From Pseudomonadales bacterium (lineage in GTDB: Bacteria > Pseudomonadota > Gammaproteobacteria > Pseudomonadales > Halieaceae), in assembly GCA_024234675.1 (NCBI GenBank), contig JACKNU010000002.1, positions 367,250-431,249 of the forward strand: a stretch of 64,000 nt of DNA. Reading direction: 5' to 3'. The notes below the pieces were generated by a model. It worked only from the letters and a program-made list of their open reading frames with translations, was not told the origin of the DNA and searched no databases. This document shows, piece after piece, positions 42,752-52,461 of the stretch (position 1 is the first letter of the stretch; every line of letters begins with the position of its first letter). The position numbers were made by a program, and so were the translations under genes.

Positions 42752-43276
42752 TCAGAGTTGCGGGAACAGGACCGAGTCGATCAGCCAGACGTAGCCGTTG
42801 CTGGTCATCACGCCGGTGCAATTCACCTCCGCGTTGTTGACCATCGGGGCGTTGTCCATGCGCTGGAAGAAGACCACGTCTCCCTGCAGGGTGCCGCGAC
42901 GCACCGGCGGTACGAAGCGCCGCGGATCCTGCAGGCTGGGGGTCACGTGGTACGTGAGCACCTGGGTCAGGGCCGGAATATCGGCCAGCAGGGCACCGGC
43001 GACGTCGGCTGGGATGGCGGCGAAGGCGTCGTTGGTAGGCGCGTAGACAGTGATGTTCTCGGCTTCGTTGAGGGCATCCACCAGGCCCGCGGCAACCACG
43101 GCGTCAACCAGGGTGGAAAGTTCAGGGGTGGCCAGGGCCGCATCGACGACCGTGCCATTGAAATTGACCATGGGGGTGGACAGGCATTCGGCCAGTTCCG
43201 CACTGGCGTCCGCCATGGCGGTGGTGGCGAAAGAGCAGCTCAGGGCGACGGCGCCGGCGAGTTTTTTAAGTTGCAT
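42752..43276 (-). CDS. Fasciclin-domain (FAS1) exported protein
   Basis: 174 aa. Signal peptide MQLKKLAGAVALSCSFATTAMA, then one FAS1 domain: TLVDAVVAAGLVDALNEAENITVYAPTNDAFAAIP and LTYHVTPSLQDP, ending NGYVWLIDSVLFPQ. FAS1 proteins are secreted or periplasmic adhesion or ligand-binding modules. The ATG at 43276 has GGAGA upstream; a longer open frame to 43420 is not supported. It is monocistronic with its own terminator. The 262 bp upstream holds a 14-bp perfect palindrome (43335-43348) and no gene. Confidence 0.9.
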   Translation of the reverse strand: MQLKKLAGAVALSCSFATTAMADASAELAECLSTPMVNFNGTVVDAALATPELSTLVDAVVAAGLVDALNEAENITVYAPTNDAFAAIPADVAGALLADIPALTQVLTYHVTPSLQDPRRFVPPVRRGTLQGDVVFFQRMDNAPMVNNAEVNCTGVMTSNGYVWLIDSVLFPQL

Positions 43277-43334
43277 AGTCGTTCTCCGATAATTCACTGG
43301 GTTCAGGTTCCCGTCTGTTGCCGGGCGCCGCCAT

Positions 43335-43348
43335 CTGAGCGCGCTCAG
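43335..43348. promoter_or_regulatory. Perfect 14-bp palindrome upstream of fasciclin gene
   Basis: CTGAGCGCGCTCAG is fully self-complementary and lies 59 bp before the fasciclin start. It could be a dimeric repressor or activator site; no regulator gene is adjacent, so the assignment is open. Confidence 0.3.
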
Positions 43349-43538
43349 CGTAGACTCACAGGGGATACGCCGGTGCCGCCGGAGTTGGATCGCTGCCGTC
43401 CGGTTTCGCAGCAATGACAATAAAAATATTTAGAAACAGTGGGTTATGGTTTTTGTTGGGCGTTTGGCGGGCGCGCTGTCAAGGTTTTGTCAGCAATACC
43501 AAAGTGTTGTCATCAGGTATTCTCGAAAAGCGCGGCGC

Positions 43539-44075
43539 TTAATCGATCAGGTTGCGCACCGCGGTGTGGCCGTCGCAGTCGGGACGGCTGAGAAAGGTTT
43601 CACTGGAATCGACCAGCGCGACATCCTCCAGGAAGACGCGTCCCAGCAGTATGGCGTAGTTGAATTTGTCGCGGTCGGTGAGGCTGAATTCGGCGCGGTA
43701 GATCTGGTGATAGAGGCAGATCTCCTGGGCTACCACGGGGCGTGTGATATTGGGCGCCCCGTGGCGCTTGATCTGCACCTCGCGCACCAGCGGCCCTTGC
43801 AGGTGCAGGGTCTGCTCTCTGCCGGTGACCATGTCCTCGTCGGTAAAATCGAAGCGCACCCAGGGGGCGCCGTCCCTGGTGAAGTGCTCGATGTTGGTCG
43901 CCTGCATGGAGGAGGTCCGTGCGCCCGGGTCCAGCTTGGTTTTGATGCGCATGCCCGAGTCCACGAACTCGGTGGTTTCCAGCCAGCCCAGGATCATCTT
44001 GGGCTGCCGCTCCCCGGCGGCGGACAGGGAGGGCAGCAGTGCCAGCAGCAGGATGGCCAGGTACCCGGTTTTCAT
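43539..44075 (-). CDS. Retropepsin-like aspartic protease family protein (PF05618 type), exported
   Basis: 178 aa with signal peptide MKTGYLAILLLALLPSLSAA. The core KTKLDPGARTSSMQA, GAPWVRFDF, EVQIKRHGAPNITRPVV and LTDRDKFNYAILLGRVFL matches the family called putative ATP-dependent zinc protease, a retropepsin fold. The catalytic triplet is normally DTG or DSG; here residues 48-50 read DPG, so activity is doubtful or altered. It lies 16 bp after the fused ATPase gene of the Opp operon and may be its last gene, perhaps acting on periplasmic peptides. Confidence 0.8.
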   Translation of the reverse strand: MKTGYLAILLLALLPSLSAAGERQPKMILGWLETTEFVDSGMRIKTKLDPGARTSSMQATNIEHFTRDGAPWVRFDFTDEDMVTGREQTLHLQGPLVREVQIKRHGAPNITRPVVAQEICLYHQIYRAEFSLTDRDKFNYAILLGRVFLEDVALVDSSETFLSRPDCDGHTAVRNLID

Positions 44076-44091
44076 CTTGAGACTCCCTCGC

Positions 44092-45681
<1,590 letters not shown>

Positions 45682-45686
45682 GGCAA

Positions 45687-46577
45687 TCAGTCCTTCGCGC
45701 CGCGCACGTCCAGCGCATCGCGCAGGCCGTCGCCGAGGAAATTGAGGGAGAACAGGGTCAGTGCCAGCGCCAGGCCGGGGAAGATGAGCAGCCAGGGGTA
45801 CTCCTCCATGGTCTCGGCGCCATAGGAAATCAGCAGCCCCCAGGAGGTCTGCGGCGGCTGTATGCCCAGGCCGAGAAAGCTCAGGAAGGCCTCCAGCAGC
45901 ATCACGTTGGGAATGGTCAGGGTGGTGTAGACGATGATGGGCCCCAGTGCATTGGGAACCACATGACGGCGGATCAGGGTGCTCGGTGGCAGTCCCAGGG
46001 AGATGGCCGCTTCCACGAACTCCTGCTGGCGCAGGGACTGCACCTGGCCGCGCATGATGCGGGCCATGGTGAGCCACTCTACCGCCCCGATGGCCAGGAA
46101 CAGCAACAGCATGTTGCGCCCGAACACCACGCTCAGCAAGACGATGAAAATCATGAAAGGCAGGGCGTAGAGAATATCGACCAGGCGCATCATCACGGCG
46201 TCGGTGCGACCGCCCACGTAGCCCGCGATCGCGCCCCAGGTGACGCCGATCAGCAGCGCCACCGAGGTGGCCACGAAGCCCACGGCGAGGGAGATGCGAC
46301 CGCCATACATGATCTGGGTCAGCAGGTCGCGGCCGAAGATATCGGTGCCCAGCCAGTGCGCCGCCGAGGGCGGGCTGGCCCCCAGTTCCAGGTCCTGGGC
46401 CTGGTAGCTGTAGGGGGCGATCCAGGGCGTGAGCAGGGCGATGGCGACGAACAGCACCAGCACCACCAGCCCCAGCACCGCCAGCTTGTTGCGGCGCAGG
46501 CGCAGCCACGCGTCGTGCCACAGGGAGGTGCCCTGTTCCGCCTGGCTGATGTCGACAATATTCTGCCGGGTGCTCAT
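45687..46577 (-). CDS. Peptide ABC transporter permease (OppC/DppC-like)
   Basis: 296 aa with a cytosolic N-terminus and six membrane segments. The N-terminal domain (WLRLRRNKLAVLGLVVLVLF), GTDIFGRDLLTQIMYGGRISL and the EAA loop EAAISLGLPPSTLIRRHVVPNALGP are those of DppC/OppC. It pairs with the OppB-like protein encoded 4 bp upstream. Confidence 0.94.
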   Translation of the reverse strand: MSTRQNIVDISQAEQGTSLWHDAWLRLRRNKLAVLGLVVLVLFVAIALLTPWIAPYSYQAQDLELGASPPSAAHWLGTDIFGRDLLTQIMYGGRISLAVGFVATSVALLIGVTWGAIAGYVGGRTDAVMMRLVDILYALPFMIFIVLLSVVFGRNMLLLFLAIGAVEWLTMARIMRGQVQSLRQQEFVEAAISLGLPPSTLIRRHVVPNALGPIIVYTTLTIPNVMLLEAFLSFLGLGIQPPQTSWGLLISYGAETMEEYPWLLIFPGLALALTLFSLNFLGDGLRDALDVRGAKD

Positions 46578-46581
46578 CGTC

Positions 46582-47511
46582 TTATTTCCCGTACTGGGCG
46601 CGCAGGCGCGGGTTCATCCAGGCGGCGAGGATGTCCGACAGCAGGTTGAACAGCACGATGAGCACCGACAGGAACACCGTGGTGCCCAGGATCATGGTGT
46701 AATCCCGGTTGAAGGCGGCCTGCACGTAAAACCGCCCCAGGCCGGGAATCTGGAAAATGGTTTCCACCACGAAAGAGCCCGCCAGCAGGCCGGCGAAGGC
46801 CGGGCCCAGGAAGGCCACCACCGGGATCATGCCGCCGCGCAGGCTGTGCTTGAGTACCACCTGCCACTCCGGCAGCCCCTTGGCCCGGGCGGTGCGGATA
46901 TAGTCCTGGTTGAGCACCTCCAGCATGCCGGCCCGGCCCAGGCGGGCGATGTAGGCGGCATAGGCCGCCCCCAGGGTGATGCTGGGCAGGATCTTGTCCC
47001 CGGGGATGTCGCCCCAGCCGGATACCGGCAGCCAGTCCAGGTAGATCCCGAAGACCAGTACCAGCAGCGGTCCCAGCAGGAAAGAGGGCATGCAGATGCC
47101 GATCATGGCGGCGGACATGGGGATATAGTCCTGGGGTGTATTGGGCCTGAGGGCGGCGAAGATGCCCGCCAGGCAGCCGATGCCCAGTGCCACCAGCAGC
47201 GCGTACAGGCCCAGTTCCGCCGTTACCGGGAAGCCGGCCGCGATCAGCTCGTTGACGCTGCGCCCGGAGTACTTGAATGACGGCCCCAGGTCGCCGTGCG
47301 CCAGGTCGCCGAGGTAGGAGAAGTACTGCTGGTACAGCGGCAGGTCCAGTTTGTACTGCGCCTCCAGGGCCGCCTTGACCTCGCGGGTCACCGGTTTCTC
47401 GCTGTCGAAGGGCCCGCCCGGGGCCATTCTCACCAGGAAAAAAGTCGCGGTGATGACCACCAGGATCACCGGGATCGCCTGCAGCAGTCGCATGGTGATG
47501 AATCGCCACAT
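46582..47511 (-). CDS. Peptide ABC transporter permease (OppB/DppB-like)
   Basis: 309 aa. It begins MWRFITMRLLQAIPVILVVI, with the FFLVRMAPGGPF stretch of OppB, six membrane segments, and the EAA loop YIRTARAKGLPEWQVVLKHSLRGG. Together with the OppC-like partner it forms the inner-membrane channel. It starts 2 bp after the stop of the binding-protein gene. Confidence 0.94.
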   Translation of the reverse strand: MWRFITMRLLQAIPVILVVITATFFLVRMAPGGPFDSEKPVTREVKAALEAQYKLDLPLYQQYFSYLGDLAHGDLGPSFKYSGRSVNELIAAGFPVTAELGLYALLVALGIGCLAGIFAALRPNTPQDYIPMSAAMIGICMPSFLLGPLLVLVFGIYLDWLPVSGWGDIPGDKILPSITLGAAYAAYIARLGRAGMLEVLNQDYIRTARAKGLPEWQVVLKHSLRGGMIPVVAFLGPAFAGLLAGSFVVETIFQIPGLGRFYVQAAFNRDYTMILGTTVFLSVLIVLFNLLSDILAAWMNPRLRAQYGK

Positions 47512-47513
47512 GG

Positions 47514-49187
47514 TCAGTCGCTCGCCTCTTCAGGCTGCCAGTCCTTGTCCAGCCACACGTATTTCAGGTTCAGGGAGTCCATCAGGTTGGAGGGCAGGCC
47601 GTTGACGCTGGGGTGAATCAGGTGCTTGCTGGTATAGGTATAAATGGGAATGATCGGCATCTGCTCCATCAGCAGGGTTTCCGCCCGGTAGAAGATTTCG
47701 AAGCGCTCTTCCCGGGTGGCGGCCCGGGGCGCCTGGTGCAGAATCATGTCGTCGTAGCGCGGGTCGGAGAAACCGGTATTGTTGTTGCCGCCGCCGGTGA
47801 GAAACAGGTCCAGGAAATTGTTGGGGTCCACGTAGTCGCCTATCCAGCCCCGCCGGGCGATCTGGAAATTCATCTGCGTGACCGAGTCCAGGTACACCTT
47901 CCACTCCTGGTTGGTGAGGGTGACCTCGATGTTGAGGGCGTCCTTCCACATCTGCTGCAGGGCCACGGCGATCTTGCGGTGATCCTCGCTGGTGTTGTAG
48001 GTCAGCTCCAGCCCCGGCCAGCCCTCGCCGTCGGGGTAGCCCGCCTCCGCCAGCAACTGCCGCGCCCGCTCCACGTCGTAGCTGAACAGTTGCGGCGGAT
48101 AGTAGCCCAGGGTGTCGGGCGGGGTGATGCTGTAGGCCGAGACGTTGGCGCCCTTGAGCACGGTCTTGTTGAGCTTGTCCCTGTCCACCGACATGGACAG
48201 GGCCTTGCGCACCCGCACGTCATCCAGCGGGGGCCGGGTGGTATTGAGCAGGAAGTAATAGGTGCCCAGGTAGGGGGCCTGCACGTAGGGGCTGTTCTTC
48301 ATCTCCCGGTACAGCGGAATCTTGCCCAGCGGTACGCTCTGGGTGTAGTGCAGTTGCCCCACCCGGAACATGCGCTCCTCGCTGACCACGTTCTCGGTCG
48401 GGAAGTACACCACGCCGTTGAGGCGCACCTTGTCGCGATCCCAGTAGGTGTCGCTCTTCTCCACCTCTATGCGGCGGTTCAGCGCCCACTCCTTGAGCCG
48501 GAAGGCGCCGTTGCTGACCATGTTTTCCACCCGGGTCCAGGGTGTGAAGCGGTCCGTGGCCTGGCCGAACTTCTCCAGGGTGGGGCGGTGTACCGCGAAG
48601 GTGCTGTAGTGATCCATCAGCTGGATGAAGTAGGGGGTGCGTTCGGTCAGGGTGACCTGCAGGGTGAGGTCGTCCAGGGCTTTGACGCCGACCTCGGCGA
48701 AATCGGTGATCTCCCCGGTGGCGAAGGCCTTGGCGTTCTTTACCGGGAACAGCATGTAGTTGTACTCGGCGCCCATGGCCGGGCTGAGCAGGCGCTTCCA
48801 GGACCACACGTAGTCGTGGGCACTCATGGGGTCGCCGTTGGACCACCTCGCCTCGGGATTGATATGGAAGGTGACGGTGCGGCCGTCCTCACTGATATCC
48901 CAGCTCTCGGCCACCCCGGGTTCCGGCTCCAGGGTATAGGGGTTCTTGACCGCCAGGCCCTCGAACAGGGCGCGAATGATGTGGTTTTCCGGCACCCCGG
49001 TCACCACGTGCGGGTCCAGGCCCTGGGGCTCGGAACCGTTGCCGTAGTAGAAAATACCCTCGCGGTTGCCCGACTCGACATTGGATTCGCCGCTGCCACA
49101 GGCGACGAGCGAGCAGGTGAGTGCGATAACGCCGAGGATGCGGGTCGGGACAGTCCAGCTGTGCGGTGGGATGATGATAGTCAGACC
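47514..49187 (-). CDS. Peptide-binding lipoprotein (OppA-like), no canonical start codon
   Basis: The open frame of 557 codons encodes an extracytoplasmic binding protein (SBP_bac_5 family): FEGLAVKNPYTLEPEPGVAESW, RWSNGDPMSAHDYVWSWKRL, RVRKALSMSVDRDKL and SYGF-like C-terminal elements. Reading upstream of the first GTG (49007), the frame continues with a real lipoprotein signal (TRILGVIALTCSLVAC, then GSGESN and FYYGNGSEPQGLDPH), so 49007 is too late. No ATG, GTG or TTG exists between that signal and an in-frame TAG at 49188-49190. The gene is either interrupted, begins at a rare codon (ATC or CTG), or is read through. The rest of the operon is intact. Confidence 0.85.
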   Translation of the reverse strand, partial: GLTIIIPPHSWTVPTRILGVIALTCSLVACGSGESNVESGNREGIFYYGNGSEPQGLDPHVVTGVPENHIIRALFEGLAVKNPYTLEPEPGVAESWDISEDGRTVTFHINPEARWSNGDPMSAHDYVWSWKRLLSPAMGAEYNYMLFPVKNAKAFATGEITDFAEVGVKALDDLTLQVTLTERTPYFIQLMDHYSTFAVHRPTLEKFGQATDRFTPWTRVENMVSNGAFRLKEWALNRRIEVEKSDTYWDRDKVRLNGVVYFPTENVVSEERMFRVGQLHYTQSVPLGKIPLYREMKNSPYVQAPYLGTYYFLLNTTRPPLDDVRVRKALSMSVDRDKLNKTVLKGANVSAYSITPPDTLGYYPPQLFSYDVERARQLLAEAGYPDGEGWPGLELTYNTSEDHRKIAVALQQMWKDALNIEVTLTNQEWKVYLDSVTQMNFQIARRGWIGDYVDPNNFLDLFLTGGGNNNTGFSDPRYDDMILHQAPRAATREERFEIFYRAETLLMEQMPIIPIYTYTSKHLIHPSVNGLPSNLMDSLNLKYVWLDKDWQPEEASD

Positions 49188-49223
49188 CTAGTCCAGGAGT
49201 TTGCGCAGTTTGGCCAGTGACAT
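49188..49223 (-). other. In-frame 11-codon start segment closed by amber TAG, upstream of the OppA-like gene
   Basis: ATG at 49223 is preceded by GAGGT with good spacing and reads MSLAKLRKLLD, then TAG at 49190-49188. It is in the same frame as the lipoprotein signal that follows. It looks like the original N-terminus of the binding protein cut by a nonsense codon, or a leader peptide whose translation is coupled to the gene. The 125 bp upstream (49224-49348) should hold the operon promoter. Confidence 0.6.
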
Positions 49224-49348
49224 GTTCGCTACCTCGTGGCGGATCGGGGGAAATCGGGATTATCTGGCCAAAACTATAACGAAATCGCCGCTGATACAGA
49301 ATAGCGGCGGCCTATTAATTACTCGCGGGAGAGGCAGGCCTATACAAC

Positions 49349-50455
49349 CTAGTCCAGCGACTTGCGGAAGCGCTTGGTGGCGATGACCAGCATGACGAGT
49401 GTGAAACCCACCAGCCAGAGGGTGTCGGCCAGCAACTGGCCGGTCTCCGCACCGCGCAGGAATACCCCGCGGATAAGCCGCATGTAGTGGGTGGCAGGCA
49501 GCACCTCGGCAATGTACTGGGCCGGCAGAGGCATGGCGGCGTAGGGAAACATGAAACCGCTGAGCAGAATCGATGGCATCAGGATGAAAAAGGTCAGCTG
49601 CATGGCCTGTAGCTGGGTCGTTGCCCGGGTGGAAATCAGCAGCCCCAGGGCCAGGTTGGCGGCGATGAAAGGCAGGGTGATCGCCGCGAGGCTCAGCAAT
49701 TCCCCCTGGAAGGCCACGCCGAACACCAGTTGCCCCAGGCCTAGGATGATAGTCACCTGCACCAGGCCCACCACGATGTAGGGCAGCAGCTTGCCCACCA
49801 TCAGTTCCAGGGGGCTTATCGGCGTGGTGATCAACAGCTCCAGGTTGCCCCGTTCGCGCTCGCGTACCAGTGCCGCCGAGGTAAACAGCACCAGGGTCAT
49901 GGTGAGAATGATAGCGGTGAGCCCGGGCACGATATTGACCTCGGAGCGGCGCTCGGGATTGAAGAACAGTGCGACCTCGAAGCTGGGGGTGGCTCCCTGG
50001 TAGGCTCCCTGGGGTACCCCGGCCACCATTTGCAGGGGCATGGAGCGCAGGGCCAGCAGCGCCGAGCCCACCATGGTATCGGAACCGTCCACCAGCCACT
50101 GGCCAACCGGCTCGCCGCTGGCCGCGCGCTGCGCCAGGTTGTGCGGTAACACCAGCACCGCGCTGACCTTACCCGCCACCAGCGCCTCTTCAGCTTCTTT
50201 GGGGGTGGCGTAGTAATCGACGATCTCCACCACCTGGGTAACGCGTACCTGCTCGGTGATATTGCGGGCCCCGGCGCTGCCGCTCTGGTCGACGATCGCG
50301 ATGGGTATGTTGCGCACTTCGGTGTTGATGGCGTAACCGAACAGCAGCAATTGCATCAGCGGGATCATCACGATCATGCCAAACGTGACACGGTCCCTGG
50401 CCAACTGCTTGAATTCCTTGCTGGCAATGGCCTCCAGTCGGCTCAGGACACTCAT
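49349..50455 (-). CDS. ABC-2 type exporter permease (YbhS/YbhR-like)
   Basis: 368 aa. One N-terminal membrane segment (FGMIVMIPLMQLLLFGYAI), a periplasmic domain of about 140 residues with VDQSG, then five C-terminal helices including LVRERERGNLELLITTPISPLELMVGKL, the family signature. It overlaps the ATPase gene by ATGA. E. coli YbhGFSR uses two permeases; only one is found here, so it probably works as a homodimer. Confidence 0.92.
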   Translation of the reverse strand: MSVLSRLEAIASKEFKQLARDRVTFGMIVMIPLMQLLLFGYAINTEVRNIPIAIVDQSGSAGARNITEQVRVTQVVEIVDYYATPKEAEEALVAGKVSAVLVLPHNLAQRAASGEPVGQWLVDGSDTMVGSALLALRSMPLQMVAGVPQGAYQGATPSFEVALFFNPERRSEVNIVPGLTAIILTMTLVLFTSAALVRERERGNLELLITTPISPLELMVGKLLPYIVVGLVQVTIILGLGQLVFGVAFQGELLSLAAITLPFIAANLALGLLISTRATTQLQAMQLTFFILMPSILLSGFMFPYAAMPLPAQYIAEVLPATHYMRLIRGVFLRGAETGQLLADTLWLVGFTLVMLVIATKRFRKSLD

Positions 50456-51378
50456 CCGCCATCGCCCCCGTGGGTGGACGCCACGAATACGTCTTCCAGG
50501 CTGGGTTTGGTGACGGCATAGCGCAATGCGCCGTCGCCCAGTTGCGCGCGCAGCCCGGCTATCGGGTCCCGCGCGGCAGCGCGCAGCAGGATTCGCAGTT
50601 GCAGTCCCTGCTGGGCGGCGGATTGCACCTCTGGCAGCTGCATGGCCTGCTCCTTGACCTGGCGCAGGTTGGGGCCGCTGATTTCGATCACCCGCCCGTC
50701 GAGTTCCGCCATCAGCGTCCTGGGCGTCCCGTGTTTCCTCAGGTGGCCCGTTTCGAGGATGGCCAGCTGGTGGCAGCGCTCGGCCTCGTCCATATAGTGG
50801 GTGGACACCAGGATAGTGGTGCCTGCGTCACTGAGGTCGAACAGTTTTTCCCAGAAATCGCGGCGGTTTTCCGGGTCCACCGCGGAGGTGGGTTCGTCCA
50901 GGAACAACACGGTGGGCGAGTGCAGGGTAGCCACCGCCAGCGCCAGGCGCTGACGCTGGCCGCCGCTCATGGCGCCGGCGAAGCGATCGCGCATGGCGGT
51001 GAGTCCGTAACGATCCAGCAGTTGCTTTATGCGCGTACGGGCTGCGCCGCGGCTGAGGCCGTGTACTCTCGCCATGAACATCATGTTCTCGGCGACGGTC
51101 AACTCGTCGTACAGCGAGAATTTCTGGGTCATGTAGCCGATTTTGCGCCGCAGCGCCTCCGCTTCGGCGGGAATGTTCAGCTTCAGTACCGACACCTCCC
51201 CGGCGGTCGGGGTGAGCAGCCCGCAGAGCATGCGGATAATGGTGGTCTTGCCCGAGCCGTTGGGGCCCAGGAAGCCGTAGATCTCTCCGGAGGGCACGTC
51301 CAGGTCCACACCGTCCACGGCGATCACCTCGCCAAAGTGCCTGGACAGGGCCCGGGCCCGGATCGCCGGTTCAGTCAT
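50452..51378 (-). CDS. ABC exporter ATP-binding protein (YbhF-like, single domain)
   Basis: 308 aa. Walker A GPNGSGKTT, signature MSGGQRQR, Walker B VLFLDEPTSAVD and switch STHYMDEAE are all present, followed by a C-terminal extension ending PSLEDVFVAST, typical of drug or lipid exporters. YbhF itself has two ABC domains; this has one. The ATG at 51378 overlaps the membrane-fusion gene by 8 bp. Confidence 0.93.
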   Translation of the reverse strand: MTEPAIRARALSRHFGEVIAVDGVDLDVPSGEIYGFLGPNGSGKTTIIRMLCGLLTPTAGEVSVLKLNIPAEAEALRRKIGYMTQKFSLYDELTVAENMMFMARVHGLSRGAARTRIKQLLDRYGLTAMRDRFAGAMSGGQRQRLALAVATLHSPTVLFLDEPTSAVDPENRRDFWEKLFDLSDAGTTILVSTHYMDEAERCHQLAILETGHLRKHGTPRTLMAELDGRVIEISGPNLRQVKEQAMQLPEVQSAAQQGLQLRILLRAAARDPIAGLRAQLGDGALRYAVTKPSLEDVFVASTHGGDGG

Positions 51379-52315
51379 CGCCCAGCAGCACCTGGGCGGG
51401 CACCCCGGTGGGAAGGTCCTCACCGTCCTCCAGCATGAACTCCGCCAGGTATACCAGGCGGGCGCGGTCCTCCGCATTGAGGGCGAAGTAGGGTGTGAAG
51501 GCCGGGTCCGTGGCGATCCAGCGCAGTTCACCTGTCAACGGCTCGGCGATGCCATCTACCATGACTGGCCTGCGGTCACCCACATGCAGGCGGGTGCGCC
51601 AGGGTTCGGGGACGTAGACCCTGGCATAGGGTCGCTCCTGCGCCAGCAGCAGGGCCACGGTGGTGCCGGCGGTGAGCCGTTCACCCACGTGCCAGGGGAG
51701 ACTGTCCAGGTAGGCGTCGCGGGTGGCCACGACACTCAGTTCGCGCAGGTTGTGCTTTTCCAGTTCCAGGTGCGCGGCGGCGGCCTGCACCGCGGCGGCG
51801 GCCTGGTCCAGTTGTTCCTTGCGGGTGCCGTTGGTGAGGCGCAGCAATTCCTCTTCGGTCGACTCCAGATTGGCCTCGGCGGCATCCCGCGCCGCCAGTG
51901 CCTTGTCCAGGCTGGCCTGGGCGGCCAGTCGTTGTTTCACCAGGGACTGGGTGCGCTGGTAGTTGGCGCGGGCCTCCACCAGGTTGGCGCGAGCGCCGGC
52001 CACCCTGGCGCTGGAGGCGGCGATGTCCTCGGGCCGCGCCCCGTTGCGCAATTCATCCAGGTGCGCCTCGGCCTGGCCCAGTTGCGCCTTTGCCTGCGCC
52101 ACCACCGCCTGTTGCCGGCGGTCATCCAGCTGCACCAGCAGGGTGCCGGCGGCGACCGCGGTGCCTTCCGGCACCGGCTGTTCGACGATGATTTCGTTGG
52201 CGGTGGCCTTGAGCACGATCCGGTCGCGCTCCAGGGTACCCAGAGCCTGTCGCGCGGATTGCTCAGAGCAGGCCGCCAGGGTCAGGGCGATTGCCAGGCT
52301 GGCGAGAATTCGCAT
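51371..52315 (-). CDS. HlyD/YbhG-like periplasmic membrane-fusion protein, lipoprotein
   Basis: 314 aa. Lipobox LTLAAC puts Cys16 at the mature N-terminus. The split lipoyl-like domain (KATANEIIVEQPVPEGTAVAAG ... PYARVYVPEPWRTRLHVGD) surrounds a long coiled coil (about 75-190) rich in Ala, Glu and Gln. It joins the inner-membrane exporter to the periplasm. First gene of the exporter operon with ATPase and permease. Confidence 0.92.
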   Translation of the reverse strand: MRILASLAIALTLAACSEQSARQALGTLERDRIVLKATANEIIVEQPVPEGTAVAAGTLLVQLDDRRQQAVVAQAKAQLGQAEAHLDELRNGARPEDIAASSARVAGARANLVEARANYQRTQSLVKQRLAAQASLDKALAARDAAEANLESTEEELLRLTNGTRKEQLDQAAAAVQAAAAHLELEKHNLRELSVVATRDAYLDSLPWHVGERLTAGTTVALLLAQERPYARVYVPEPWRTRLHVGDRRPVMVDGIAEPLTGELRWIATDPAFTPYFALNAEDRARLVYLAEFMLEDGEDLPTGVPAQVLLGDD

Positions 52316-52461
52316 GGGATCCCCTGTGCAGGATTGAAAACGATGCGGCAGTTATACCGCGGCGTCGCCGACACTGGCAATGTTCGCAGGCCGGTCGGGG
52401 TAAGGCGGGCGAGCCAGTTGCCGGGACGCCGGCGGCATCCCGGGAGGGTAGGGCCCCGGTT

